Shown here in pieces: positions 5,892-13,559 of a DNA stretch of 13,559 nucleotides. Both the position numbers and the translations under genes were made by a program. The stretch covers positions 1 through 13,559 of the forward strand of contig CAMHDG010000010.1 of assembly GCA_946183815.1 (NCBI GenBank). The letters run 5' to 3'. The notes beneath the pieces were generated by a model that saw nothing but the letters and a program-made list of their open reading frames with translations, did no database searches and had not been told where the DNA came from. Positions within the stretch are counted from its first letter, which is position 1. The number at the start of each line of letters is the position of its first letter. The DNA is from an uncultured bacterium (lineage in GTDB: Bacteria > Cyanobacteriota > Vampirovibrionia > Gastranaerophilales > Gastranaerophilaceae).

Positions 5892-8800
5892 TTAATTTTT
5901 TGATGTTAAATCAATATTTTCACCGTTCACTGATTTAGGTTTTCCCTGATAAGCATTAGACTGCGGGATATTGTGAACAGGGTTATAATATTTTTTAGAT
6001 TTAACTAATTCCGTTCTTTCTTTTTCCACTTTATCTGGAAGATGATACAACATCATAACCCCATCAGGAGCGGTAGTTTCATTCAATTCTATATCAGCAC
6101 CTAAATCACCGTAATCTTTTCTGATAAAGTATTCGTCACCGTTATTATAAACCTTATAAGTAGCAGTGTCTTTAGGGTTAACATTCTTAAATGTTGTTCC
6201 CGGAGTTAATGAGATTTTACCCTTTGAGCCTTTTAAGTAAATACTTTCAAGATTCATATTAGTTGGGTGAAGATTTTCAATCGGTACTTTTGGATCTGTA
6301 GAAATACCGTTAGGGTTGAATACAGAAATATTCATCGCCCCGTTAGATGCCTGTGCAATAACGGCTGAACATTCGTTACCATTACTGCCTTTTTGTTTAT
6401 CTAACTTATACATTGTACCGTTATTCAATGCTTCCATAATATTCATTTCATCGCTCTTTCTTTGAGCGGAAATATCTCTGATGTCTTGTCTGTAATCCGC
6501 AATGTCTTTACGATAGTATTCCGATTTTTCATCAATAATAGAACGGTCGATAGGCTGTCTGTTTTGAAGATAAGTATTACCACACTTGTCTTCATACCCT
6601 GTCATACCAAATTCGTCACCTGCATAAACAGTAGGGTTACCTGCAAGTGCACCTAAATATCTCATAATTATTCTTGTTTTTGCACGACCAACTTCTGTTG
6701 CCTTTGAATCAACTCTGTTTCTGTATTCTAAAAGTTCTTCTTTGCTTAAAAGTTCTTTGCCGTCATTATATTTATGAACCGCTTGGTCATAAATAATATC
6801 AAACGCATCAGCCACAGGTTTTGTACCGAAACCGTCTTTTTCATTTACTTTTTTAAGGCTGTCAGGAGTTGACTTACCGTGAGCCTTATCTTCAAAATTT
6901 TTATAATAATTACCGTTTACAACATCTGCCACTGCTTTCGACATTGCTTCATAAATATGGTCATATTTTCTGTCAGCAGCATCGTAATCTTTTTGGCTGT
7001 TTGTTGTATTCTTAATTTTTTCACACGCTTCAAATTTAAGTTTCGAGTTAACATCTCCGATACTGTTTCTCAACAATTCGCCGTTTGCAACCGCTTTTGA
7101 ACTTGCGTTATTAAAGTAATCATCACTGTTTTTAACAATATTCCAATCATAATCAGTCATACTATCAGGCATCTTATCATTCATAATCATATATGCTGTT
7201 TTTCTGTGATTAAAATCAGCCTTATTGTTTAAATCAGCATGGAATAAACTCATATCCATTGATAAACAGTGAACCATACGAGGTTTATCGTGGTTACTTG
7301 CAAAAGTATATGAATTTCGCTTATAATCAATAGGTTTTGCCGCAAATCTGCTTAATGAATCTTCTAATTTTGAAACACGTGCAGCATCATTATTACCTAC
7401 GGCATCATTGCCTGTAACATAACTATAACCAAACATATCAGATATTCCATCAAAGAAATATGAATAGTTTGCCTCAGATGTTATACCTGCAAGGTCTAAT
7501 AATGAACCTATTGCCTTACCCTCTGAATCATAAATCACGTTACGGGCATCATCAGGCATAGAATCAGTAATCATCATATCAACGTCTGTAAGTTCTGCCA
7601 CTGTATATGAATGAGGATTTTCGCCTTTAATAGCATTAACCATATTGCTCCAGAAGGTAATGTTATTTTTCCAAGCGGTATCAAATCTTTGAGCACCATT
7701 TTTAACAGAATCAAAGTCTGCAACGTCTTTTGCTGCGTCAAATCTCCAGTCAAGACCGAACCCGCCTCTGTTAACCATAACCTCAGCAAGTTTTAAACTG
7801 TTTGCATTCGTGTTTTCAAAACGCTTATTGATTGATTTAGCAACAAATTTTACGTTATCATTCATCAATCGTTTTACACCATTATGCATTCTGTTCGCAA
7901 TTTGATTTGCCTCATCCTGCTGGCTGTCACCATTGATATTCATGTGTTCTAACGTGCCACGTTTAGTCATATCTTCATAATCATAAACAATTTCGCCATT
8001 TTTCATCTGTTTTGCCTTTGCTGTCGGCATAAGGGCTTTTGTTACGGCATATCTTGCTATATCCTGTCCTACAAGCGGAATTAAATATTGCCCGTATTCT
8101 GTCATCTGACCGTCAGATGTGAATAATTTTTCTTTTGAATTTTTATCAACCTCTTGTAAAACTTTATCTGCAAATTCTTTAATATCATTAACAAATACGT
8201 CATTTACCTTGTTATAAGTTTTTGCATATTTTTGAGGAACTTTATAACTTGGGTCATTCATAGCATCATAACGTGTTTCACCAATATGGTCATTATCAGG
8301 TGAAAGTTTTGATAAATAAGGTGACGACAACGCACCCTGAACCTCAGGTGCAAATTCGATAGAATCAAGAGGTAAATCCATTAATGACTGAATAACTAAT
8401 TCATGATAATCGTCTAATTTCGGACGCATTTCGTAATTATCTTCAATAACATTTGCAACTACCTCTTTAGAAAGTCTTGCCCCTTCCGGAAGAATAGGTT
8501 TTTTAGGGTTTTGTGTATTCATAAGCCCTTCAAGTCTTTCGTATGCTTTTGCAGGATTAGAAGAAATCTCTCCTATTGTTTTAGCAAAGTATTCTTCGTG
8601 AATATTTCTTACCCAATTTGTTCTGTATCTTGCCACAGAAGTTGCCATATCCTGAACCTGACAGTTTGCCCTGCGGAGTTTATCCATTTCAATAGCACGT
8701 TGTGCAGGACTTTTAATATCAGAAATCAATTCATTATCATAATTAGAGGTAAAATAATTGAATTTGGTAATATCTGTATTAGCATTCCAGCAAACAAAAC

Positions 8801-10154
8801 CACCCTCTGTTTTAGGTGACATGCTTATGCCTGAAAGCGCACCGATAAACATTGTACCCTTTGGAGAGTCAATTCTTACTTTATCAGCCTTATTACGAGC
8901 CTTGTTTACTTCGTTAAGGTTTAATACATTCTTCTTGAGTTCATTAGCATCAACAATAAAATGATAAGGTTGAGCAGTATCATCGTGAGTATTTATCGCT
9001 AATTTGTTACCGTCAGGAGTTGTCTTATCATATTTTGTTATAACATTTTTCTTATCTTTTCTTTGTTCATCAGAAACCATAGTATCGTCAAAGATTTGGA
9101 ACTCTGTTGGTCTTTCAGGGTCATAATCTTTGTTTTCCGGCATGTCATAAGAACCGTCTTTTTTCAAAACTACATCGAACGGAGCGTTCACAAGTTTGCA
9201 ACTCAAATTTTCCATATTTTCAGGAACAACACCCAGTCCTAACGCAGTATCTTTAAGCCCGTTCATTCTAAAATAATAAAATTCGTCAGGCAAATCTTCA
9301 TTATCCATCCACTTAATAGCACGTTGGAAATGGACACCCTGCAAACCTTCGGATGTAAATGTACCATCATCAACAAGGTTAATACCATGTTTCAGGGCTT
9401 GTCTTTGAAGTGAAGCATAGTTATTTCTTGTACCAATTCCGCCTGCCATAAGCATGTTGTTTTCAGCCCAATATTTATCAGCAGCAACAGTTGCACCACC
9501 CATAAGAGGTGTGGTAATAAGTCTTTCTACTCCTGCTTCCGCCATATTTGGAATATCAGCCTCTAAACCTGCCATAGTACCACCATTGATTGTACCAAAG
9601 GTTCTGACTGTCTTACGAACTTTGTCTGCAATTTCTTTCTTTTGTTTAGCCGTTGGCTCAACAAGTTCGCCCACATTATCTTCGCAGAAACCGGCATGAA
9701 CATACCCAGGAGCGTGAGTATCAGCCATTGCAAGATACATAGGACCTTGTTTTGTAACTGTTGTTCCTTTTCTTGTTACGATAGTACAACCATCAGGCTC
9801 GTTGTTATCTTCGTGCATATATTTAACATCGCCTGTGTATTTATTAGTCAGTTTTAATCTGTATGCAAAAGGTTGTTCGTCCTCCAAGTCCAAGTCATAA
9901 CGTGGTTCAAGCATAACCCCTTCAGGCGGAACATTTGTTTTGAAAAACGGCTCCATTTTACCGTCACAACCCTTTTCCACAAAAAAGTTGTTCTTTTTAT
10001 CCATTCCTACCCTAAAGCATTCTACTTCACAAGTATATTTTGAGGAATCATACATACAGTTAATATGATAGGCTTGAGCACCTGTATCAGTCTGCTTATG
10101 CTGATGCCCCTGAAACGCTACACTTTTGACCTGATGAGTTTTATTAATTTCCAT
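5892..10154 (-). CDS. Giant GH13 (alpha-amylase) family protein, 1420 aa
   Basis: The GH13 catalytic regions can be placed. Region II is G-L-D-W-R-F-D-A-A-K (800-809; R804, nucleophile D806). Region III is T-V-A-E-L-T-D (851-857; acid/base E854). Region IV is F-A-S-N-H-D-K-P-R (951-959; H955, D956). A late G-N-P-T-V-Y-A-G-D-E-F-G-M (1172-1184) matches the usual P-x-x-Y-Y-G-x-E strand. The barrel seems to begin near 186-220 (T-F-G-T-I-N-G-G-T-M-A-G-L), after an N-terminal probable beta-rich domain; a C-terminal beta-rich domain covers about 1245-1375. About 500 residues lie between beta-3 (near 256-270) and region II, and over 200 between region IV and 1172, so the protein is two to three times the usual GH13 length. 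The usual region I Asn-His is not evident near 262-268. No signal peptide is seen. It probably acts on alpha-glucans, hydrolase or transferase undecided. AAGGAG at 10164-10169 is 9 nt from the ATG. The gene appears monocistronic. Confidence 0.85.
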   Translation of the reverse strand: MEINKTHQVKSVAFQGHQHKQTDTGAQAYHINCMYDSSKYTCEVECFRVGMDKKNNFFVEKGCDGKMEPFFKTNVPPEGVMLEPRYDLDLEDEQPFAYRLKLTNKYTGDVKYMHEDNNEPDGCTIVTRKGTTVTKQGPMYLAMADTHAPGYVHAGFCEDNVGELVEPTAKQKKEIADKVRKTVRTFGTINGGTMAGLEADIPNMAEAGVERLITTPLMGGATVAADKYWAENNMLMAGGIGTRNNYASLQRQALKHGINLVDDGTFTSEGLQGVHFQRAIKWMDNEDLPDEFYYFRMNGLKDTALGLGVVPENMENLSCKLVNAPFDVVLKKDGSYDMPENKDYDPERPTEFQIFDDTMVSDEQRKDKKNVITKYDKTTPDGNKLAINTHDDTAQPYHFIVDANELKKNVLNLNEVNKARNKADKVRIDSPKGTMFIGALSGISMSPKTEGGFVCWNANTDITKFNYFTSNYDNELISDIKSPAQRAIEMDKLRRANCQVQDMATSVARYRTNWVRNIHEEYFAKTIGEISSNPAKAYERLEGLMNTQNPKKPILPEGARLSKEVVANVIEDNYEMRPKLDDYHELVIQSLMDLPLDSIEFAPEVQGALSSPYLSKLSPDNDHIGETRYDAMNDPSYKVPQKYAKTYNKVNDVFVNDIKEFADKVLQEVDKNSKEKLFTSDGQMTEYGQYLIPLVGQDIARYAVTKALMPTAKAKQMKNGEIVYDYEDMTKRGTLEHMNINGDSQQDEANQIANRMHNGVKRLMNDNVKFVAKSINKRFENTNANSLKLAEVMVNRGGFGLDWRFDAAKDVADFDSVKNGAQRFDTAWKNNITFWSNMVNAIKGENPHSYTVAELTDVDMMITDSMPDDARNVIYDSEGKAIGSLLDLAGITSEANYSYFFDGISDMFGYSYVTGNDAVGNNDAARVSKLEDSLSRFAAKPIDYKRNSYTFASNHDKPRMVHCLSMDMSLFHADLNNKADFNHRKTAYMIMNDKMPDSMTDYDWNIVKNSDDYFNNASSKAVANGELLRNSIGDVNSKLKFEACEKIKNTTNSQKDYDAADRKYDHIYEAMSKAVADVVNGNYYKNFEDKAHGKSTPDSLKKVNEKDGFGTKPVADAFDIIYDQAVHKYNDGKELLSKEELLEYRNRVDSKATEVGRAKTRIIMRYLGALAGNPTVYAGDEFGMTGYEDKCGNTYLQNRQPIDRSIIDEKSEYYRKDIADYRQDIRDISAQRKSDEMNIMEALNNGTMYKLDKQKGSNGNECSAVIAQASNGAMNISVFNPNGISTDPKVPIENLHPTNMNLESIYLKGSKGKISLTPGTTFKNVNPKDTATYKVYNNGDEYFIRKDYGDLGADIELNETTAPDGVMMLYHLPDKVEKERTELVKSKKYYNPVHNIPQSNAYQGKPKSVNGENIDLTSKN

Positions 10155-10210
10155 GGAAAGACACTCCTTATCTTATAATTAATAAGAAACGTAAAAAGTT
10201 AAATATTTGC

Positions 10211-10220
10211 TAGCATGCTA
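10211..10220. promoter_or_regulatory. 10-bp perfect palindrome upstream of the GH13 gene
   Basis: TAGCATGCTA is its own reverse complement, the most GC-containing element in an otherwise A/T spacer. It falls near the start point predicted from the candidate minus-strand promoter, where a repressor site would fit. It does not match the cre, LexA or typical LacI-family (CG-centred) patterns that I know. Function is unproven. Confidence 0.3.
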
Positions 10221-10225
10221 ATAAT

Positions 10226-10254
10226 ATATTAATAAAAATTTACATTTTTGTAAA
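10226..10254 (-). promoter_or_regulatory. Candidate promoter for the GH13 gene
   Basis: In minus sense, TTTACA (10254-10249, 5/6 of a -35) is 17 nt from TAATAT (10231-10226, 4/6 of a -10). Transcription would start near 10219 and give a leader of about 65 nt that includes the strong AAGGAG RBS. The -35 is one arm of the TTTACA-TTTT-TGTAAA dyad at 10239-10254. The AT-rich background lowers confidence. Confidence 0.3.
10239..10254. promoter_or_regulatory. 6-bp dyad TTTACA/TGTAAA with 4-nt spacer
   Basis: Perfect 6-bp arms at 10239-10244 and 10249-10254 flank TTTT. The dyad overlaps the putative GH13 -35 and lies within the divergent intergenic region, so it could be an operator serving either gene. 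It could also be chance in AT-rich DNA. Confidence 0.3.
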
Positions 10255-10282
10255 GTTTTTTAAATCATACCATGAGAGGATT

Positions 10283-10311
10283 TAGACTATACAAAAACAA
10301 AAAAATATTAT
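10283..10311 (+). promoter_or_regulatory. Candidate promoter for the 71-aa protein gene
   Basis: TAGACT (10283-10288, 4/6 of a -35) and TATTAT (10306-10311, 5/6 of a -10) are 17 nt apart, separated by an A-rich spacer. The start point would be near 10318, giving a leader of about 36 nt containing the GGAG at 10341-10344. Confidence 0.35.
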
Positions 10312-10340
10312 AAAATATTTTTAAAAAATATTACTTAATT

Positions 10341-10344
10341 GGAG
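10341..10344 (+). promoter_or_regulatory. Ribosome binding site that fixes the small-gene start
   Basis: GGAG is 9 nt before the ATG at 10354, the same spacing seen for several other genes here. This favours the ATG over an in-frame TTG at 10339, which lies just upstream of the GGAG and has no RBS of its own. Confidence 0.7.
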
Positions 10345-10353
10345 AAAAGATAT

Positions 10354-10569
10354 ATGGCATTCGGAGTAGGCGGAAACGACCCTTTTAAATCATACTCATC
10401 AAACGCCGATGCAGGCGGTGGAATGGGTGTATTTGCAAGAAGAAAGAAAAAAGACGAAAAGAAAAAAGATGATAAACCTAAACAAGAAGAAAGCCTTTTA
10501 GAGATGGGTGACGATCAAGATGACGATAACCTTGTTATCGAAGATTTTGACGACCCTGACTCTTGGTAA
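10354..10569 (+). CDS. Small hypothetical protein (71 aa) with basic then acidic low-complexity tracts
   Basis: I do not recognise a family. The chain has a glycine/serine-rich start (M-A-F-G-V-G-G-N-D-P, then A-D-A-G-G-G-M-G at 18-25), a strongly basic middle (R-R-K-K-K-D-E-K-K-K-D-D-K at 29-41) and a very acidic end (D-D-Q-D-D-D at 53-58; D-F-D-D-P-D-S-W at 64-71). It lacks a signal peptide, a transmembrane segment and cysteines. It is probably largely disordered and could bind nucleic acid or a protein through its charged tracts, but that is a guess. The start is set by GGAG 9 nt upstream. It is divergent from the GH13 gene and convergent with uvrA, so it has its own promoter. The clean RBS and AT-ending codons argue that it is real. 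Confidence 0.65.
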   Translation: MAFGVGGNDPFKSYSSNADAGGGMGVFARRKKKDEKKKDDKPKQEESLLEMGDDQDDDNLVIEDFDDPDSW

Positions 10570-10672
10570 AAGGTATTACTCCAAACTTGTCTATTATTTT
10601 TCTATCAACTTAATTGATTTGTTAAGGTACATAATATCGAAAAATTAAGTGTTTTTACCTTGGTGTCAATTT

Positions 10673-13507
10673 TTAGACATCATTTAAAACACCTTTTAAA
10701 TACTGCCCTGTATAAGAGTCTTTAACTTTGGTAATTTCCTGCGGAGTACCCTGCGCAATTATTCTGCCACCGTCAATACCACCGTTTGGACCTAAATCAA
10801 TAATATTATCCGCTATTTTTATTAAATCCATATTATGTTCAATTATTAAAATAGTGTTTCCTGCATCAGCAAGACGGTGAAGGATTGCGATAAGTTTATC
10901 TAAATCAGCCCAATGCAGACCAACTGACGGTTCGTCAAGTAAATACAGAGTTTTACCTGTTGCACGCTTGTTCAGTTCGGATGCAAGTTTAATACGCTGA
11001 GCCTCACCGCCTGAAAGGGTCGTTGCACTTTGACCCAATTTTATATAGTCTAAGCCGACATCGTGTAAGGTTTGTAATTTATTTTTGATTTGAGGAACAC
11101 TGTCAAAAAATTCCAGTGCCTCTTTTACACTCATTTCCAGAACGTCATATATAGTTTTACCCTTATACTTAACCTCTAAAGTTTCTTTATTATAACGATG
11201 ACCGCCGCAGACATCACATTTTACATATACATCAGATAGAAAGTTCATCTCTATTTTTAAAAGCCCATCACCCTTACATGCTTCACATCGACCGCCTTTA
11301 ACATTAAAACTAAATCTTCCTGCTTTATAACCCCTCATTTTTGCTTCATTAGTTTTTGCGTATAACTCACGTATAGGTGTAAAAACATCCGTATAGGTTG
11401 CAGGATTAGAACGTGGAGTTCTTCCGATAGGTGACTGGTCAACATCAATAACCTTATCTATGTGTTCAAACCCTGTTATCTCATCAACTCCCTGAGGTTT
11501 TGGTTTGTTCCCTCGCAATTTATGGAGAGCGTATTGATAAATAATATCGTTCATAAGAGTTGATTTACCTGAACCTGAAACTCCGGTCAAGACATTGATT
11601 TTACCCAATGGAATATCTAAACTGATATTTTTAAGGTTATTTTTAAACGCATTTTTAATGTGTAATACTTCGCCGTTACCCTCTCTTAACTTATCAGGGA
11701 CAGGAATAAATTTTCTGCCCGACAGATACATGCCTGTAAGCGATTCATCAGAGTCTAAAATATCGGACAGTTTGCCTTGTGCAACAATTCTGCCACCGTT
11801 TATTCCTGCCTTTGGACCTATATCCACGATATAATCGGCGTTTCTCATTGTATCTTCATCGTGTTCAACGACTATCAGTGTATTACCTAAATTTCTTAAT
11901 CTCAATAAAGTTTTAATAAGTCTGTCATTATCTTTTTGGTGAAGTCCGATAGACGGCTCGTCAAGTACATATAAAACACCTGAAAGCCCGCTGCCTATTT
12001 GAGTTGCAAGACGTATTCTCTGTGCCTCGCCACCTGAGAGTGTTCCTGCCATACGGGCTAAATCGAGATAACTTAACCCAACATCCATTAGAAAACGTAA
12101 CCTTGCTCTGATTTCATCAAGTACCTGTTTAACAATTTTTAGTTGAAAATCGGTAAGCGTAATGTATAAATCAGTAATGAATTTATGTGCTTCATCAATA
12201 GGCATAGAGCAAAATTCGTGGATATTTTTGCCCCCAACTTTTACCGCAAGCGGAAACGGTTTTAACCTTCCTCCACCACAGGATTCGCAAGGGGTAGTTA
12301 CCATATATTTTTGGATTTCTTCTCGCCAGTATTCACCCTCTGATTCCTGATAATGTTTCATTAAGAAAGGTATCACTCCTTCAAATCTTCTCAATTTTTT
12401 CTGATACCGTTTTGTCCCGAATTTTTTGACGTTTATCCATAAAGTTTCTTTACCTGAACCATAGAGAATTATATGCTGATGGTCTTTTGATAATTCTTCA
12501 AACGGGGTGTCCATAGAAAAACCATAGTGGTCGGCAACACTCTGTAAAAGGTCAAAGTAGTAACTGTTTGATGTTTTACTCCATGGGTATATAGCACCAT
12601 CTTTTAAAGATTTTGTTTTATCCGGTACAACTAAATCGGAATCAACCGTAAAATCGAAACCTAACCCGCCACATCTTTCACAAGCACCATAAGGGTTATT
12701 AAAACTAAAAATACGTGGGGCTAATTCTTCAAAACTTATTCCGCAGTTTTCGCAGGCAAGTTTTTCACTATACATAATTTCTTCCTGACCTATTACATCA
12801 ATAATAACAAGTCCGTTAGCCTTTTGCAGAGCAGTCTGAACACTGTCTGATATTCTTGATTGTGCGGATTCTTTTACCACAACTCTATCTACTACAACAA
12901 AAATATCGTGTTTTTTTGTTTTAGCAAGTTCAACATCATCTTCATCGAGGTTGTAAATCTCGCCATCGACTTTTACACGGACAAACCCTTCCTGACGCAA
13001 TTCATTAAATAGAGAAGAATACTCTCCTTTTTTACCTTTGATTATAGGGGCTAAAATCTGAATTTTAGTACCCTCAGGCTGTTTAAAAATACTTGCCACA
13101 ATTTCGTCTATTGTTTGAGGTTTAATCTCCGCACCGCAGTTAGGACAATATGGAGTGCCAACTCTTGCCCACAATAGCCTTAAATAATCATAAATTTCAG
13201 TTACTGTTCCAACAGTAGATCGAGGATTAGTACTTGTTGATTTTTGATCAATAGAGATTGCAGGTGTAAGTCCGTCAATAGAATCGACATCGGGTTTATC
13301 CATTTGTCCCAGAAACTGTCTTGCATAAGTTGAAAGGCTTTCTACATAACGTCTTTGACCTTCTGCAAAGATTGTATCAAACGCAAGTGAACTTTTACCT
13401 GAACCTGATACTCCGGTAAAAACAATAAGTTGATTTTTGGGTAAATCTAAGGATACATTTTGTAAATTATGTTGTCTTGCACCTCTTATTGATATAGTTT
13501 CGCTCAT
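10673..13507 (-). CDS. uvrA: Excinuclease ABC subunit A (UvrA)
   Basis: A complete 944-aa UvrA of normal length. It is the damage-recognition ATPase of nucleotide excision repair, which acts as a dimer with UvrB. First ABC module: Walker A G-V-S-G-S-G-K-S-S (32-40), signature L-S-G-G-E-A-Q-R (490-497), Walker B L-Y-V-L-D-E-P-S (512-519). Second module: Walker A G-V-S-G-S-G-K-S-T (642-650), signature at 831-838, Walker B L-Y-L-L-D-E-P-S (854-861). Zinc sites are C252/C255 with C276/C279, and C741/C744 with C764/C767; the pairs C121/C124 and C407/C410 are the additional cysteine site of the family. The UvrB-interacting N-P-R-S-T-V-G-T-V-T-E-I segment is at 94-105. All motifs are intact. The start is supported by GGGGAG ending 4 nt before the ATG. 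No SOS-type LexA box is recognised upstream. No uvrB lies in the window. Confidence 0.98.
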   Translation of the reverse strand: MSETISIRGARQHNLQNVSLDLPKNQLIVFTGVSGSGKSSLAFDTIFAEGQRRYVESLSTYARQFLGQMDKPDVDSIDGLTPAISIDQKSTSTNPRSTVGTVTEIYDYLRLLWARVGTPYCPNCGAEIKPQTIDEIVASIFKQPEGTKIQILAPIIKGKKGEYSSLFNELRQEGFVRVKVDGEIYNLDEDDVELAKTKKHDIFVVVDRVVVKESAQSRISDSVQTALQKANGLVIIDVIGQEEIMYSEKLACENCGISFEELAPRIFSFNNPYGACERCGGLGFDFTVDSDLVVPDKTKSLKDGAIYPWSKTSNSYYFDLLQSVADHYGFSMDTPFEELSKDHQHIILYGSGKETLWINVKKFGTKRYQKKLRRFEGVIPFLMKHYQESEGEYWREEIQKYMVTTPCESCGGGRLKPFPLAVKVGGKNIHEFCSMPIDEAHKFITDLYITLTDFQLKIVKQVLDEIRARLRFLMDVGLSYLDLARMAGTLSGGEAQRIRLATQIGSGLSGVLYVLDEPSIGLHQKDNDRLIKTLLRLRNLGNTLIVVEHDEDTMRNADYIVDIGPKAGINGGRIVAQGKLSDILDSDESLTGMYLSGRKFIPVPDKLREGNGEVLHIKNAFKNNLKNISLDIPLGKINVLTGVSGSGKSTLMNDIIYQYALHKLRGNKPKPQGVDEITGFEHIDKVIDVDQSPIGRTPRSNPATYTDVFTPIRELYAKTNEAKMRGYKAGRFSFNVKGGRCEACKGDGLLKIEMNFLSDVYVKCDVCGGHRYNKETLEVKYKGKTIYDVLEMSVKEALEFFDSVPQIKNKLQTLHDVGLDYIKLGQSATTLSGGEAQRIKLASELNKRATGKTLYLLDEPSVGLHWADLDKLIAILHRLADAGNTILIIEHNMDLIKIADNIIDLGPNGGIDGGRIIAQGTPQEITKVKDSYTGQYLKGVLNDV

Positions 13508-13525
13508 ATTCTCCCCTTTATCAAT

Positions 13526-13553
13526 ATTCTACATGAAAAGGGGGAAAAGTAAA
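13526..13553 (-). promoter_or_regulatory. Candidate uvrA promoter
   Basis: In minus sense, TTTACT (13553-13548, 4/6 of a -35) is 16 nt from TAGAAT (13531-13526, 5/6 of a -10). The leader would be about 10-15 nt, just long enough to include the GGGGAG RBS. The window ends immediately upstream, so a better promoter further out cannot be excluded. Confidence 0.35.
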
Positions 13554-13559
13554 ATTATT

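Noticed and set aside
7574..7789. 71-residue minus-strand frame within the GH13 gene
   Set aside because: It is an out-of-phase shadow inside the GH13 reading frame, overlapping the region II coding segment.
8511..8819. 102-residue plus-strand frame opposite the GH13 gene
   Set aside because: It lies wholly antisense to a well-supported gene, has a cysteine-rich, non-protein-like composition and no RBS.
10339..10353. TTG start giving a 5-residue longer small protein
   Set aside because: The GGAG at 10341-10344 would be inside that coding sequence, whereas it is ideally spaced for the ATG at 10354.
10570..10672. Possible bidirectional terminator between the small gene and uvrA (AAGGTA 10624-10629 with TACCTT 10656-10661)
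   Set aside because: Only 6 bp around a 26-nt loop and no proper T-run; the other inverted repeats in the gap are 5-bp A/T stems. The convergent genes need termination, but I cannot locate it.
13508..13559. SOS/LexA operator in front of uvrA
   Set aside because: No GAAC-N4-GTTC or other dyad matching LexA boxes I know; the visible 52 nt contain only promoter-like hexamers and the RBS.
1..13559. CRISPR arrays, tRNA/rRNA genes, insertion sequences, prophage or toxin-antitoxin modules
   Set aside because: No regularly spaced direct repeats, cloverleaf sequences, transposase or integrase motifs or paired small toxin/antitoxin genes are visible on either strand.

Overview
This is an AT-rich bacterial chromosomal segment with conventional Shine-Dalgarno sites, often about 9 nt from the start codon, and no phage, plasmid, IS, CRISPR, tRNA or rRNA signals. 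The overall flavour is low GC, a giant cytoplasmic-looking alpha-amylase-family protein, TPR/glycosyltransferase fusions and an anaerobe-type acyl-CoA dehydratase activase homologue. Together these suggest a gut-type anaerobe, perhaps a non-photosynthetic cyanobacterial relative (Gastranaerophilales/Melainabacteria). That assignment is an inference from general resemblance and is only moderately likely.

Layout, left to right. (1) At 1-189 (+) lies the C-terminal end of a polyamine aminopropyltransferase (SpeE-like), cut by the window edge. (2) A gene-free stretch, 190-506, carries a REP-like imperfect hairpin. (3) A tightly packed minus-strand operon runs from 5705 down to 507: two tandem paralogous TPR + GT9-like glycosyltransferase fusions joined by TAATG, an unrecognised 238-aa protein built from two similar halves, a BadF/HgdC-type ATPase activase with two candidate iron-sulfur cysteines, and a YraN family protein whose start overlaps the activase stop by 8 nt. 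(4) The gap 5706-5891 holds the terminator of the next gene, a second hairpin related to the one in (2), and a plausible promoter for the operon. (5) A single very large minus-strand gene (5892-10154, 1420 aa) encodes a GH13-family protein with the catalytic triad in place but with hundreds of inserted residues. (6) A divergent intergenic region, 10155-10353, has two dyad symmetries, followed by a small plus-strand gene for a 71-aa basic-then-acidic protein. (7) Complete uvrA on the minus strand (10673-13507), with its own RBS and candidate promoter, ends the window.

The two-paralog glycosyltransferase / two-half protein / activase / YraN operon is the most unusual arrangement. The dehydratase or reductase that an activase normally serves is not present, and the adjacent 238-aa protein is the obvious candidate partner. 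uvrA and yraN are housekeeping-type genes, and the GH13 gene appears to be a monocistronic carbohydrate-metabolism gene.
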